A DNA stretch of 44,574 nucleotides from Nitrosomonas ureae. GTDB lineage: Bacteria > Pseudomonadota > Gammaproteobacteria > Burkholderiales > Nitrosomonadaceae. Shown piece by piece: positions 30,194-38,946 of this stretch. The number at the start of each line of letters is the position of its first letter. The first letter of the stretch is position 1. The notes under the pieces are model-generated. The model was not told the origin of the DNA. It did no database searches and saw only the letters and a program-made list of their open reading frames with translations. The translations under genes and the position numbers were made by a program. The stretch lies in assembly GCA_945872825.1 (NCBI GenBank), contig CAMCBD010000013.1, positions 1 through 44,574 of the forward strand. The letters run 5' to 3'.

Positions 30194-30287
30194 ATTTTTC
30201 TCCTTCTTGGAATGATATTTCTGGATTTGGACTACTATCATACCGCATTCGATGAATATTGATGCCCGGGTTACTATTTTCGTTCTG

Positions 30288-30653
30288 TTATTTAGCAAGA
30301 TCAAGGATCAGTGTGACAGACAAATAAATGACCAACAACGTAAGTGCCAAATGGATCGTAAAATGCACAGGATTTTGCATAACCGCATCTATGAAGGTTT
30401 TATTCTTTCCTTCCCGTTTTAAGCGAGCATACTCTTCCCGCATTCTGACCGTTCGTTCATCTTGATAAGCATTGAGTAATGCTTTCGCCTTCTCAAATTG
30501 ATCGTCATCGCTGAGCCATATTGCCGGCATTGATACCCCCCAGTTACCCGACGATGTTTCATAAAAATCAATCGCGTTATTGGTTAACAATTCGCGCACA
30601 TCATTCGTTTCATCATCGGATACGCCATTAAGGCGGAATAAAATTTTTGCCAT
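30288..30653 (-). CDS. DUF6164-like protein with C-terminal membrane helix
   Basis: A 121-residue product. The N-terminal soluble domain (MAKILFRLNGVSDDETNDVR, then LLTNNAIDFYETSSGNWG and a WLSDDDQFEKAKALLNAYQ helix) resembles the ferredoxin-like fold of DUF2007/DUF6164 proteins, followed by a charged linker and one membrane helix at about 98-117. Such proteins are common in proteobacteria and have no known role. It lies upstream of the P460 gene on the same strand, 95 bases before the preferred start of that gene. Confidence 0.7.
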   Translation of the reverse strand: MAKILFRLNGVSDDETNDVRELLTNNAIDFYETSSGNWGVSMPAIWLSDDDQFEKAKALLNAYQDERTVRMREEYARLKREGKNKTFIDAVMQNPVHFTIHLALTLLVIYLSVTLILDLAK

Positions 30654-30792
30654 AAACGGTCTTTTCTTATGTTATTTTCTGCTATCGAAAGTTTTGTATC
30701 GCAAATTGATGCTATCTTTGCATCGAATCTATTGTCAAGTTATGAAAAATAGCCGGTACAAAAATTACACATTCACAGGTTAATCTGAGCAA

Positions 30793-31629
30793 ATGAAAAA
30801 AACCATACTCATTACAGGATGTTCAAGCGGGATCGGCTACTGTGTGGCCAAAGCACTGCATGAACGCGGCTATCGTGTATTTGCCACAGCCAGAAAACGG
30901 GCAAGCGTTGAAATGCTGCTGGCTGAAGGTTTGGAAAGCTTTCGTCTGGATTTAACCGATTCAAACTCGATTCACTTTGCTTTTGAAGAGGTCATGCGCC
31001 GTACGAATGGTGAACTATACGCCCTATTTAATAATGGCGCATACGGCTTACCGGGTGCTGTGGAAGATTTGAATCGCGATGCCCTGCGTGCACAATTCGA
31101 GACCAATGTCTTTGGCTGGCAGGAACTCACCAATCTGGCGATACCGATCATGCGCCGCCAAGGCTACGGCAGAATTATCCAGAACAGCTCGGTACTGGGT
31201 TTTGTTTCTCTGCCTTTCCGGGGCGCTTACAATGCTTCCAAATATGCCATTGAGGGACTCAGTGACACGCTACGGCTAGAGCTACGAGGCACTAACATAT
31301 ACGTCAGTCTGATTGAGCCGGGGCCGATCGCCAGTCAGTTTCGCATGAATGCCGTCAAGGCACTGGCAAAATATATCAACATTGAAAACAGCTTTCACCG
31401 TGAAAAATACCAGGGTGTATTAGCGCGCTTGAACAAGCCGGGCCCAGCCGTTCCCTTCACATTGCCGCCTGAAGCTGTATTGAAGCGGGTGATCCACGCA
31501 CTGGAAGCTACCAAACCGCAACCACGCTATTATGTGACATTTCCCACTTATCTGTTTGGCGTCCTCAAGCGCATTTTAAGCACACGCGTATTGGATGTAC
31601 TACTCGCCAAATCCGGGAATAACAACTGA
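30793..31629 (+). CDS. Short-chain dehydrogenase/reductase
   Basis: A 278-residue classical SDR. The cofactor loop is TGCSSGIG (about 8-15) preceded by KKTILI, with an arginine-rich segment after the second strand (ATARKR) that suggests NADP(H). NNGAYG (about 80-85) is the NNAG-equivalent motif, and the catalytic set is Ser in IIQNSSVLGFV plus Tyr and Lys in YNASKYAIEG. IEPGPIASQF follows. The C-terminal extension of about 80 residues fits the YbbO/retinol-dehydrogenase-like group. The substrate cannot be assigned. Head-to-head with the DUF6164 gene. Confidence 0.9.
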   Translation: MKKTILITGCSSGIGYCVAKALHERGYRVFATARKRASVEMLLAEGLESFRLDLTDSNSIHFAFEEVMRRTNGELYALFNNGAYGLPGAVEDLNRDALRAQFETNVFGWQELTNLAIPIMRRQGYGRIIQNSSVLGFVSLPFRGAYNASKYAIEGLSDTLRLELRGTNIYVSLIEPGPIASQFRMNAVKALAKYINIENSFHREKYQGVLARLNKPGPAVPFTLPPEAVLKRVIHALEATKPQPRYYVTFPTYLFGVLKRILSTRVLDVLLAKSGNNN

Positions 31630-31639
31630 CAGGATTAGG

Positions 31640-32140
31640 TTACGGAACCAACGGCTTGGTTGTAGCAGCTACGCAAGATTGCAGGATTCCCCAGCCTATA
31701 TTACCCATGAATGAATCCCCCCTCAGGGATGCGTTGACCGTTACGTCATCAATTTTTTGTAGCAACAGGGCAAACGCGTAGACAGATTTATCATTTTCAC
31801 TGCGCTGCGCGGCTGATAAAATTTCCGGGGCCGGATTGTCATAGATGAGAATAGCATCAGGATTCGAAGGCGCGTAAGCCGAATAAGCGTTATGCAGATA
31901 CCTTGTATCGTATGCATGAATTTCCGATGCTTGCATATCCGGATATTGCCGGTTTCTGAATTGCAGGGCACGCATAAATGACCTGCCATCGGACTGCAGT
32001 TTATTCGCCACACAACTTGCAAGAGCGGAATGCTCACCCACAAACTTTTCTTCAAAAAGCTGAGCTTTTTCTCTTGAGTCGGACAAGTTCGCACATGCCG
32101 CTATGAAGAATACAGTTAACAACATAATCAATATCTTCAT
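31640..32140 (-). CDS. Hypothetical lipoprotein
   Basis: A 166-residue product starting MKILIMLLTVFFIAACANLS: short basic start, hydrophobic run and lipobox IAAC, so lipidation at Cys16 is expected. The mature part contains a second cysteine pair (ALASCVANKL and GILQSC) and no recognisable domain. Convergent with the SDR gene with only 10 bases between the stops. Function unknown. Confidence 0.7.
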   Translation of the reverse strand: MKILIMLLTVFFIAACANLSDSREKAQLFEEKFVGEHSALASCVANKLQSDGRSFMRALQFRNRQYPDMQASEIHAYDTRYLHNAYSAYAPSNPDAILIYDNPAPEILSAAQRSENDKSVYAFALLLQKIDDVTVNASLRGDSFMGNIGWGILQSCVAATTKPLVP

Positions 32141-32201
32141 ACAAACACTCCTAAAAGAAATCAGAGTGACCCCGCAGGGGCAATCTGATCTTTACAAAAT
32201 G

Positions 32202-32390
32202 CTATCCATTGAAATAAACATAGGGTTTCATGGGAACTGAAGATTCATTAAATTCCTTATTTTCTTCTCTATTCTGATTTTTATCCCACCACATACTTCT
32301 TGCAGCCAATCGCTGTTCTTGCACATGTGGATTCTTTTCCAGAAATTCACGCATAAATTTTGTGTGCTCAGATTCGTAACTGTAATCCAT
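32202..32390 (-). CDS. DUF3460 family protein
   Basis: A 62-residue soluble protein: YESEHTKFMREFLEKNPHVQ, RLAARSMWWDK and the C-terminal VPMKPYVYFNG. This is the DUF3460 pattern (EFTKFL..., WDK..., VPQKPYVY), found almost only in betaproteobacteria and of unknown function. It lies 61 bases upstream of the lipoprotein gene on the same strand and divergent to tsaD. Confidence 0.85.
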   Translation of the reverse strand: MDYSYESEHTKFMREFLEKNPHVQEQRLAARSMWWDKNQNREENKEFNESSVPMKPYVYFNG

Positions 32391-32503
32391 AATTTCACCC
32401 TACGCTTTAATGCAAAAGCCGAACTTTAGCACAGACCTGATTTTCTATACAGCTCAGGTTTTTCAATTCATCCTGTAATCACTCTGATTGCTTGCAGCAA
32501 TGC

Positions 32504-32509
32504 TAGAAT
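32504..32509 (+). promoter_or_regulatory. Candidate extended -10 promoter for tsaD
   Basis: TGCTAGAAT (32501-32509) matches the extended -10 pattern, about 125 bases upstream of tsaD. It resembles the TGTTAGAAT before trmJ. The flanking 244-base divergent gap shows no gene. Confidence 0.4.
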
Positions 32510-32633
32510 AGCAGCAAAACATTTTACAACCTGCCAAGAACAGACCCAACTTGAATATCTTTCTTCAACAAGCTTTTCTCAAACTTATTTCTGGATTGGA
32601 AAACACTAACAAACCATTCCGCCACTTTTCCTG

Positions 32634-33665
32634 ATGCTAGTTTTAGGCATTGAAACTTCTTGCGATGAAACCGGAATCGCACTGTTTGACACAAAACGCG
32701 GTTTATTGAGCCATACGCTCTATTCCCAAATAGAAATGCACAGTGAATATGGCGGTGTCGTTCCTGAGCTTGCATCGCGCGACCATATCCGCCGTGTACT
32801 GCCCTTGATCAAGGAAACGTTGCTTGCAGCCAAATGTGAATTGCACGAAATCAACGCTATCGCCTATACACAAGGCCCCGGCCTAGCTGGTGCGCTTTTA
32901 GTCGGTGCCAGTATTGGTGTCGCACTGAGTTTTGCATTAAAAATTCCTGCGCTGGGCATCCATCATCTGGAAGGACACCTGTTATCGCCTCTGTTATCCA
33001 CACCGGCACCGAATTTTCCATTCATCGCGTTGCTAGTATCGGGAGGTCACACGCAATTAATGCAAGTGGATGCGGTTGGACACTATAAATTGTTGGGTGA
33101 AACGGTTGATGATGCAGCAGGTGAGGCTTTCGATAAAACAGCAAAATTGCTCGGACTGGGTTATCCGGGTGGCGCCGCCTTATCAAAACTGGCCCGACAA
33201 GGCCAGGCAGGACGATTCAAACTTCCGCGGCCGATGCTCAATAGCGGAGATCTCAATTTCAGTTTTAGCGGACTAAAAACTGCGGTACTCACCCTGATCA
33301 ACAAACAGGAAATCACGCAACAAACCAGCGCGGACATTGCTCTGGCTTTTCAAGAAGCGATTGTGGAAGTATTAACAGAAAAATCACTGACCGCTTTATC
33401 CCGAACCGGTCTGACGCAACTGGTTGTCGCCGGCGGTGTGGGCGCCAACGATCAATTACGTCAGAATCTCAGCAGCAAAGCCTCTACAAAAGGAGCAACC
33501 GTCTTTTATCCGGAACTTGAATTCTGCACCGACAATGGCGCCATGATTGCCTTTGCTGGCGCAATGCGCTTGCAAGCTTCGCCTGATAAAACCTGGTCAC
33601 CGGCAAGCAGCTTCACCGTCAATGCACGCTGGAATCTGGAAATGCTTGAAGAACCCGGTAATTGA
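32634..33665 (+). CDS. tsaD: tRNA N6-threonylcarbamoyladenosine transferase TsaD
   Basis: The 343-residue ASKHA-fold enzyme transfers the threonylcarbamoyl group to A37 of ANN-decoding tRNAs. Signatures: [20 protein letters not shown] at the N-terminus, the metal-binding histidines in [12 protein letters not shown] (about 110-121), [42 protein letters not shown], and [13 protein letters not shown] with [17 protein letters not shown] at the end. Its stop is followed without a gap by the reverse-complement stop of plsY (TGA/TCA). Confidence 0.97.
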   Translation: MLVLGIETSCDETGIALFDTKRGLLSHTLYSQIEMHSEYGGVVPELASRDHIRRVLPLIKETLLAAKCELHEINAIAYTQGPGLAGALLVGASIGVALSFALKIPALGIHHLEGHLLSPLLSTPAPNFPFIALLVSGGHTQLMQVDAVGHYKLLGETVDDAAGEAFDKTAKLLGLGYPGGAALSKLARQGQAGRFKLPRPMLNSGDLNFSFSGLKTAVLTLINKQEITQQTSADIALAFQEAIVEVLTEKSLTALSRTGLTQLVVAGGVGANDQLRQNLSSKASTKGATVFYPELEFCTDNGAMIAFAGAMRLQASPDKTWSPASSFTVNARWNLEMLEEPGN

Positions 33666-34280
33666 TCAGGAACCCGGGGGGGTTTTCTCGCCGATACGGC
33701 CTTCTTTCCCTGCCAGCAAATTGACGATATTCGACCGGTGACGCCAGATCAGCAGCAGTGACATCGCCGAAACGGCCAGCGTCTCGGCTTCAAAACCCAG
33801 CAGGACGACGCTAAACAGCGGCGCCAATACCGCTGCGATCAAGGCCGACAGCGACGAAATGCGCCAAGTGAATGCAACCGCCAACCAGGTCGCCACCGCT
33901 AGCAGCCCCAACCACACATTCAAACCGAGCAATACGCCGACCGCAGTCGCTACCCCTTTGCCGCCCTGGAAACGCAAAAATACCGGAAAAACATGACCCA
34001 GAAATACTGCCAATGCGGCGACAGCAACCTCTTCATTCCCAAGATTCCAGAGCGGAGCGTAATGTTGCGCCAAAGCCACCGCCAACCAGCCTTTTCCGGC
34101 ATCACCCAATAGTGTCAAAATTGCCGCGGCCTTCTTGCCGCTACGCAAAACATTGGTCGCTCCCGGATTCTTTGAGCCATAGGTGCGCGGGTCCGGCAAT
34201 TTAAAAATCCAGCTCGACACCACCGCGAAGGAAACCGACCCCAGCAAGTAAGCCAGCAAAGCAAAAACCAATATCGTCAT
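33666..34280 (-). CDS. plsY: Acyl-phosphate:glycerol-3-phosphate acyltransferase PlsY
   Basis: A 204-residue inner-membrane enzyme that starts phospholipid synthesis. The three PlsY motifs are visible: LLGSVSFAVV (helix 1), DPRTYGSKNPGATNVLRSGK (loop motif 1), FLGHVFPVFLRFQGGKGVAT (motif 2) and IWRHRSNIVNLLAGKE (motif 3). The start at 34280 (MTILVFALLAYLLGS) begins directly with the first membrane helix; the frame upstream to 34370 adds 30 residues that do not look like the family. Divergent from folB. Confidence 0.95.
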   Translation of the reverse strand: MTILVFALLAYLLGSVSFAVVSSWIFKLPDPRTYGSKNPGATNVLRSGKKAAAILTLLGDAGKGWLAVALAQHYAPLWNLGNEEVAVAALAVFLGHVFPVFLRFQGGKGVATAVGVLLGLNVWLGLLAVATWLAVAFTWRISSLSALIAAVLAPLFSVVLLGFEAETLAVSAMSLLLIWRHRSNIVNLLAGKEGRIGEKTPPGS

Positions 34281-34388
34281 GAGTATTCGCACCACCCGAA
34301 CAAAATAGAATAGAATCCCGTATCGCTCACATCCGCAAGACCTCCGGAAGCTCCCGAATAACCCGCACATTTTAGCGCTTAATCACCA

Positions 34389-34754
34389 ATGGATATTATT
34401 TTTCTGCACGACTTTAAAGCCAAAACCTTAATCGGCATCTATCCGTGGGAACGCGTGGTTCCGCAAGCGATTCAATTGGACCTGGAAATCGCACTCCCCA
34501 CCAGCCGCGCATGCCAATCCGACAGAATCGAAGATGCTTTGGATTACGCGTTGATCATCGAAAGGATTAACGAGATTCTGGCAAACAGACACTTTTCCTT
34601 ACTGGAAGCGCTGGCTGAGCATATCGCGCAAACCATTCTGACAGAATTTCGATCCCCTTGGGTGAAAGTCAGCGTTGCCAAGCTAGGAATTATACGTGGG
34701 GTGAAAAAATTGGGCGTTTGTATTGAGCGGAGTGCTGATGTTGTATCAGCGTAG
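34389..34754 (+). CDS. folB: Dihydroneopterin aldolase
   Basis: A 121-residue enzyme of folate synthesis that splits dihydroneopterin into hydroxymethyl-dihydropterin and glycolaldehyde. It shows DFKAKTLIGIYPWERVVPQA (about 6-25), ALDYALIIERINEILANRHF, LLEALAEHIAQTIL with the substrate-binding Glu, and a C-terminal VKVSVAKLGIIRGVKKLGVC. Length is standard. It is the last housekeeping gene before the accessory segment. Confidence 0.94.
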   Translation: MDIIFLHDFKAKTLIGIYPWERVVPQAIQLDLEIALPTSRACQSDRIEDALDYALIIERINEILANRHFSLLEALAEHIAQTILTEFRSPWVKVSVAKLGIIRGVKKLGVCIERSADVVSA

Positions 34755-34904
34755 TAAAACATAACTTGTATTGGCTCAAACTTGACCTAACAGTTTCAAA
34801 AATTACCTGGAATGATTCTGGGGTTTACTGACTGATTTAACCCATAGCGGACACTTTATAAATATCTATTGGAGCAGTTTAATCCCGAGATTTAAGTTCT
34901 AAAA

Positions 34905-37340
34905 ATGGATAGCATAAACATAAATATACGCCTCAGACCGATAAGATTCGCCTTTCTGGTTCGTCCGGACGACAAGAAACGTGCTCTTGAAATATTCCGT
35001 ATTAACACTTGTCTATGGGGCGGCAAATATAACCCAATTATTCCTTTTTTTAAGAGGCTCCCATCTTGGTGGGAAAGAAAGGAGTACCAATTCGAGAATG
35101 CTAAACAGATTGTTAATGGTTACCTGGATTTCTTCGAACCTGATTTCATTGTCGAGGCGGAAGAAAGACTTGCAGATGGATTAGGTTTTGAATCAGAAAG
35201 AGTTCTACAGCTTACGGATCTCCTGGAACAAGATGGAGAAAGAAACAGGGATAAATTCGGATTAAGCGTATATGATCTTTACAACGATCTATATAAAAAG
35301 GAATTTCAGTTTGTTCGGCGGCATGCGCATAATATTATTCATGTAAAAGCAAAGGATATATCATTTGCGAATTTTGTTGCCTGTAATTTCGGTGACTTTC
35401 CCACTCAGAAGCGACTCAATTATTTCGAACGCACTTACAACGATGTATTTGATCCCACCTTGAAACCCTTGGATTCTGCTACTCTTTCCAAGCTATACAA
35501 AACAGGTTATACATCCGCTTTGAAGATGGGTCATGCAAAACTGAAAATAGACTACCACGATCACCATGACCCTACGTTATTCATCCTGGATGCACATGAA
35601 CCAAGGGATCTTATTGATTTCTGGAATTTACGCGCGGTGTACCAAAATATTATTGCGGTGCCTGTACAATGGATTGAAGAGCTTTCACCTATTTGCAAGA
35701 AATTTATTCTGGATAACCATCGCCCACTTCCGGGCAATCCACATGGGGTTATGATCCGCCCCACATCGATGTTTTCACGCTCTATATCTGAAGGCGATAT
35801 AAAGGAAATACATAAAAATCACCTCCGTGTGGATAAGGAAGGTGCTAACTCTCTGCAAACGTGGTATCCACCAATATGGCGTGAATCGCCGGAAATGATG
35901 GTCAGAACTATGCGCCCAACCTTGGAGGCTGAAAGTAAAGGAATAGATATACCGATAAGTGAGGATAAACCGCAGATCCGTTTTGATCCATTATCTCCAG
36001 AATTTGCAAGTGAGTATGGCAATCAACTGCGCTACGCAAACGTTGTAAGATTGCGGGACTGGAGTCGTAAAGATCAAATTGCTACGGTTTTCCCTTGTAA
36101 CTATAAAAATCCTTCTTTCCCTCAATTCAGAATGGGGCGGAAACACCTTTTGCCCACGACTGAAGGCTTAGTTATTTTTCCTGAGTACCGAAATATTTCT
36201 GAGAGGTGGGATCTAATCGATGGAACCACAGCGCTAAATACATGGTTCAACGACAATAAAATAAACGCTGTTTTTTCCGATGCTGGCAGAGCCGCACAGC
36301 AAATAATTCATACGTTGGAAGGATTCTCGGGAGTGCGTGCACTGGCGCATAAAGGTGTCATTGATCTGCTTAATGAAATGTCAAGAAGACCGGTTACCCG
36401 ATGTGCTCACTATCAAGAATTCCAGAATAAGATTCATAAAGCTGTCGGTAAGGACATATGGAGAAACAAAAATTTTGAAACATTAGTTAAGCGTAAGGCC
36501 GTTGAACTCGGATCGGAACTTAAATGTAGCAAATGTGGTAGCTGGAGCTGGTATTCGCTAAGGCAGCTGGATTATTCTCTAATCTGTGATCTTTGTCTTA
36601 GGCCGTTTGATTTTCCCATTACTAACCCTAGAGACAGCAAACATTCCAGGTGGGCATATCGTGTCATAGGCCCGTTTGCTTTGCCTGACTATGCTCGAGG
36701 GGGATATGCAGCCTCACTTAGTATTCGTTTCTTCGCGGATGTTATTGGAAGTATGGATAGATCACAAGTAACGTGGTCATCCGGTCAGGAACTGACCCTT
36801 GCCTCTGGCAAAAAGTCGGAGGCTGATTTTATATTGTGGAACCAGCGCAAAAAGATGTTTGGCACTGATCATCCTACCGAAATAGTGTTTGGAGAGGCCA
36901 AGAGCTTCGGTAAAGACGCTTTCAAGAAGGATGATGTTGATAGAATGGAGCTGCTGGCTATATCCTTTCCGGGTTCTATATTGGTGTTTGCGACTATGAA
37001 AGAGGCGGAAGAACTCTCTCAGGAAGAAATTTCTCGGATCAGAAAATTAGCTGAATGGGGACGAGAATATGACAAAGACCGAAAGCAATCCCGTGCACCA
37101 GTGATTATGCTGACAGGAACCGAATTATTCACAGCCTTCCATCTTAGTGTTACGTGGAAAGAAAAAGGTGGAATACATGCGGAAATTATTGAGCCTGCAT
37201 GGATAAGTGCGAGGCTTGATAATTTGAAAATCTTGGCAGACATCACACAACAGCTATATTTAAAAATGCCTTCATACAATAAGTGGCGTGAGGAAAAGTG
37301 GGAAAAACGTGCTGATAGTAAGAAGAACATTAAGAAATAG
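34905..37340 (+). CDS. Uncharacterised 811-aa protein with zinc ribbon and PD-(D/E)XK-like nuclease motif
   Basis: I do not recognise a named family. Visible parts: an N-terminal region RPIRFAFLVRPDDKKRALEI then FRINTCLWGGKYNPIIPFFK (11-50), a large mixed alpha/beta middle, a C4 zinc ribbon with C541-S-K-C544 and C561-D-L-C564, an aromatic/glycine stretch GPFALPDYARGGYAA (589-603), and then E639-A-D641-FILW followed by IVFGE664-A-K666-SFG. The D...ExK spacing of about 23 residues and the beta-strand context fit a PD-(D/E)XK endonuclease core. No signal peptide or membrane helix. No clear Shine-Dalgarno; the first ATG is used and the next Met is far inside. It stands alone between folB and an IS66 remnant, which suggests acquisition. 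A defence or DNA-processing role is inference. Confidence 0.8.
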   Translation: MDSININIRLRPIRFAFLVRPDDKKRALEIFRINTCLWGGKYNPIIPFFKRLPSWWERKEYQFENAKQIVNGYLDFFEPDFIVEAEERLADGLGFESERVLQLTDLLEQDGERNRDKFGLSVYDLYNDLYKKEFQFVRRHAHNIIHVKAKDISFANFVACNFGDFPTQKRLNYFERTYNDVFDPTLKPLDSATLSKLYKTGYTSALKMGHAKLKIDYHDHHDPTLFILDAHEPRDLIDFWNLRAVYQNIIAVPVQWIEELSPICKKFILDNHRPLPGNPHGVMIRPTSMFSRSISEGDIKEIHKNHLRVDKEGANSLQTWYPPIWRESPEMMVRTMRPTLEAESKGIDIPISEDKPQIRFDPLSPEFASEYGNQLRYANVVRLRDWSRKDQIATVFPCNYKNPSFPQFRMGRKHLLPTTEGLVIFPEYRNISERWDLIDGTTALNTWFNDNKINAVFSDAGRAAQQIIHTLEGFSGVRALAHKGVIDLLNEMSRRPVTRCAHYQEFQNKIHKAVGKDIWRNKNFETLVKRKAVELGSELKCSKCGSWSWYSLRQLDYSLICDLCLRPFDFPITNPRDSKHSRWAYRVIGPFALPDYARGGYAASLSIRFFADVIGSMDRSQVTWSSGQELTLASGKKSEADFILWNQRKKMFGTDHPTEIVFGEAKSFGKDAFKKDDVDRMELLAISFPGSILVFATMKEAEELSQEEISRIRKLAEWGREYDKDRKQSRAPVIMLTGTELFTAFHLSVTWKEKGGIHAEIIEPAWISARLDNLKILADITQQLYLKMPSYNKWREEKWEKRADSKKNIKK

Positions 37341-37524
37341 ATCCAAATTTTAGCTTGTGGATCCCCGTTTTTGACCGGAAACGAGCATTTCATTGATACC
37401 AAACTATCAGTGCTAATTTAATTCTCATCCTGAATGCGCCAGATTAAAGTAAGCGTCCAACGCTACCATCTAAAATATTTTAAAAAATGCCATTATTCTC
37501 AAACATTTTTCATGAGGATAACAA

Positions 37525-37819
37525 ATGGTGTTGTCTACACATCAGCAGAAACATATAGAAACTTGGCAAGCAAGTGGATTAACACAGGTGGCATATTGTC
37601 GTCAGTGTAAGCTGAATTCCAAAACATTTTCGAACTGGTCGCGGTTTTATCGTCCGAGCAAGTAGCCACAACTACGCCGACTTTGATTCCAGTCGAGATC
37701 AAATCAATAGCTTCCTCGTCTGGCTCATTGTGTTTACGTTGTCCGCAAGGACATGCACTGGAATGCCAGCAGATGTATCACCGCACTGGTTAGGCGAATT
37801 ATTGAGATGTCTGGACTGA
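37525..37819 (+). pseudogene. tnpA: IS66 tnpA, frameshifted
   Basis: The first 46 codons give a typical IS66 TnpA helix-turn-helix start: HIETWQASGLTQVAYCRQCK then LNSKTFSNWSRFYRPSK, ending in a premature TAG at 37663-37665. The homology continues in another frame as TPTLIPVEIKS and LCLRCPQGHALE, and after a second shift ends as PADVSPHWLGELLRCLD with a TGA at 37817-37819. Two frameshifts therefore break the gene. Confidence 0.85.
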
Positions 37820-37912
37820 TTGCAAGCACTGGGCAAATCTGGCTGGCGGTTGAGCCGGTGGACATGCGCCGGGGTATTGACGGTTTATCGATGCTTGTTC
37901 AGCAAACGCTGG
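37807..37912 (+). pseudogene. tnpB: IS66 tnpB, 5' fragment
   Basis: An ATG at 37807, overlapping the tnpA end, starts MSGLIASTGQIWLAVEPVDM and RRGIDGLSMLVQQTLD, the standard N-terminus of IS66 Orf2/TnpB. The homology stops near 37910, where the sequence changes directly to the C-terminal part of tnpC. About two thirds of tnpB is missing. Confidence 0.85.
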
Positions 37913-38201
37913 ACGAGTCTGGTGCGTTATGCGTACACCGGTCATCTGCCAATCGACAACAACCCGGTAGAAAATGCAATCCGTCCCATAGCCATCGGCA
38001 AGAAAAATTGGATGTTCACAGGCTCCAAACGTGCCGGACAACGTGCTGCAGCCATTCAAACCCTATTTGGCACCGCTCAAGCTCAACAATCTCGATCTTG
38101 CCGCATGGCTCAAAGACACGCTCACCAAACTCCCCGCCTGGCCTAATAGCCGCATTGATGAGTTGCTGCCGTTAACGCCGGAATTTATTGAATCACTATA
38201 A
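37910..38201 (+). pseudogene. tnpC: IS66 transposase tnpC, 3' fragment with frameshift
   Basis: From 37910 one frame gives WTSLVRYAYTGHLPIDNNPV then ENAIRPIAIGKKNWMFTGSK and RAGQRAAAIQTLFGTA, the DDE/C-terminal region of IS66 transposase including the catalytic Glu in NPVEN. Around 38075 a one-base shift moves the homology to LKLNNLDLAAWLKDTLTKLP and NSRIDELLPLTPEFIESL, ending at TAA 38199-38201. The N-terminal two thirds are deleted together with most of tnpB. Confidence 0.88.
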
Positions 38202-38249
38202 TTGAATCAATGACAGGTGGTGGCGCTGAACGCTTACATTACTCATGAG

Positions 38250-38924
38250 TTAACCAGGATAACGTGTTGAATCGATTGCGCCTGACGCAGTAAATCCAGC
38301 ACGCCGAATCCGACAAGAATCACAAACTCCACAAGCCCTTCCCAGCTCATCAGCCTGATAACAAGAAACGGTTAAACTGTAATCGACACCTAAAGTAATT
38401 CCTTCCTGAATAATCTCTTTTTTGGTCAAATGCATGAGTGGTGCATGAATGGTCAGTTTTTTGCCTTCAATGGCTGCTTTAGTTGCCAGATTGGCCATAT
38501 TTTCAAATGCCATAATGTATTCCGGGCGACAGTCCGGGTAGCCGGAATAATCGACTGCGTTCACACCGACGAAAATATCCTGACTATCCAGCGTTTCTGC
38601 CCATGCCAACGCCAGCGACAGCATAATAGTATTTCTGGCAGGCACATAAGTGACCGGAATATTCGTATTCTCTCCAGAAGTTGGAATTGCAATTGCATGG
38701 TCTGTGAGTGCTGATCCACCGAATGCTGTCAGATCGAGTTTTATAACCTGATGGATTTGAGAACCTAAAGCTTGAGCAACTTTCCGTGCAGCTTCTAATT
38801 CTGATCGATGCCGCTGGCCATAATCGACACTCAAGGTATAACACTCGAATTGTCTGTTCCGGGCTATCGCCAGTGTGGTTGCGGAATCTAATCCGCCGGA
38901 TAGCAATACCACCGCTTTTTTCAT
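38250..38924 (-). CDS. queC: 7-cyano-7-deazaguanine synthase QueC
   Basis: The 224-residue ATP-dependent enzyme makes preQ0 from 7-carboxy-7-deazaguanine, leading to queuosine in tRNA. The N-terminal PP-loop is [17 protein letters not shown] (about 5-21), with [20 protein letters not shown] next, [17 protein letters not shown] in the middle, and the four zinc cysteines near the end in [20 protein letters not shown]. Encoded directly downstream of queE (22-base gap), forming a two-step pathway unit. Confidence 0.96.
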   Translation of the reverse strand: MKKAVVLLSGGLDSATTLAIARNRQFECYTLSVDYGQRHRSELEAARKVAQALGSQIHQVIKLDLTAFGGSALTDHAIAIPTSGENTNIPVTYVPARNTIMLSLALAWAETLDSQDIFVGVNAVDYSGYPDCRPEYIMAFENMANLATKAAIEGKKLTIHAPLMHLTKKEIIQEGITLGVDYSLTVSCYQADELGRACGVCDSCRIRRAGFTASGAIDSTRYPG

Positions 38925-38946
38925 GCGCTAATCAACATTACAAACT

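Larger units (their letters stand above)
37449..38237 (+). mobile_element. IS66-family element, internally deleted and decayed
   Basis: Both ends are recognisable: left GTAAGCGTCCAACGCTACCA (37449-37468) and right end whose reverse complement reads GTAAGCGTTCAGCGCCACCA (38218-38237), 16 of 20 identical. Between them lie remnants of tnpA, the start of tnpB and the last third of tnpC in the IS66 order, but the whole copy is only 789 bases instead of about 2.5 kb. The 8 bases flanking each end (AGATTAAA and ATTACTCA) do not match, so no target duplication remains. It cannot move by itself. Confidence 0.88.

Noticed and set aside
32435..32463. ACCTGA...TCAGGT followed by TTTTT on the plus strand
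   Set aside because: Only a 6-bp stem with a 13-base loop, in a divergent gap where no plus-strand transcript should end.
34755..34904. Search for an attachment site or second gene before the 811-aa protein
   Set aside because: No tRNA, direct repeat or integrase was found; only AT-rich sequence without a clear promoter.
37753..38175. A 140-codon open frame that looks like one protein
   Set aside because: It is a chance join of pieces of tnpA, tnpB and an out-of-frame part of tnpC in the IS66 remnant, not a gene.
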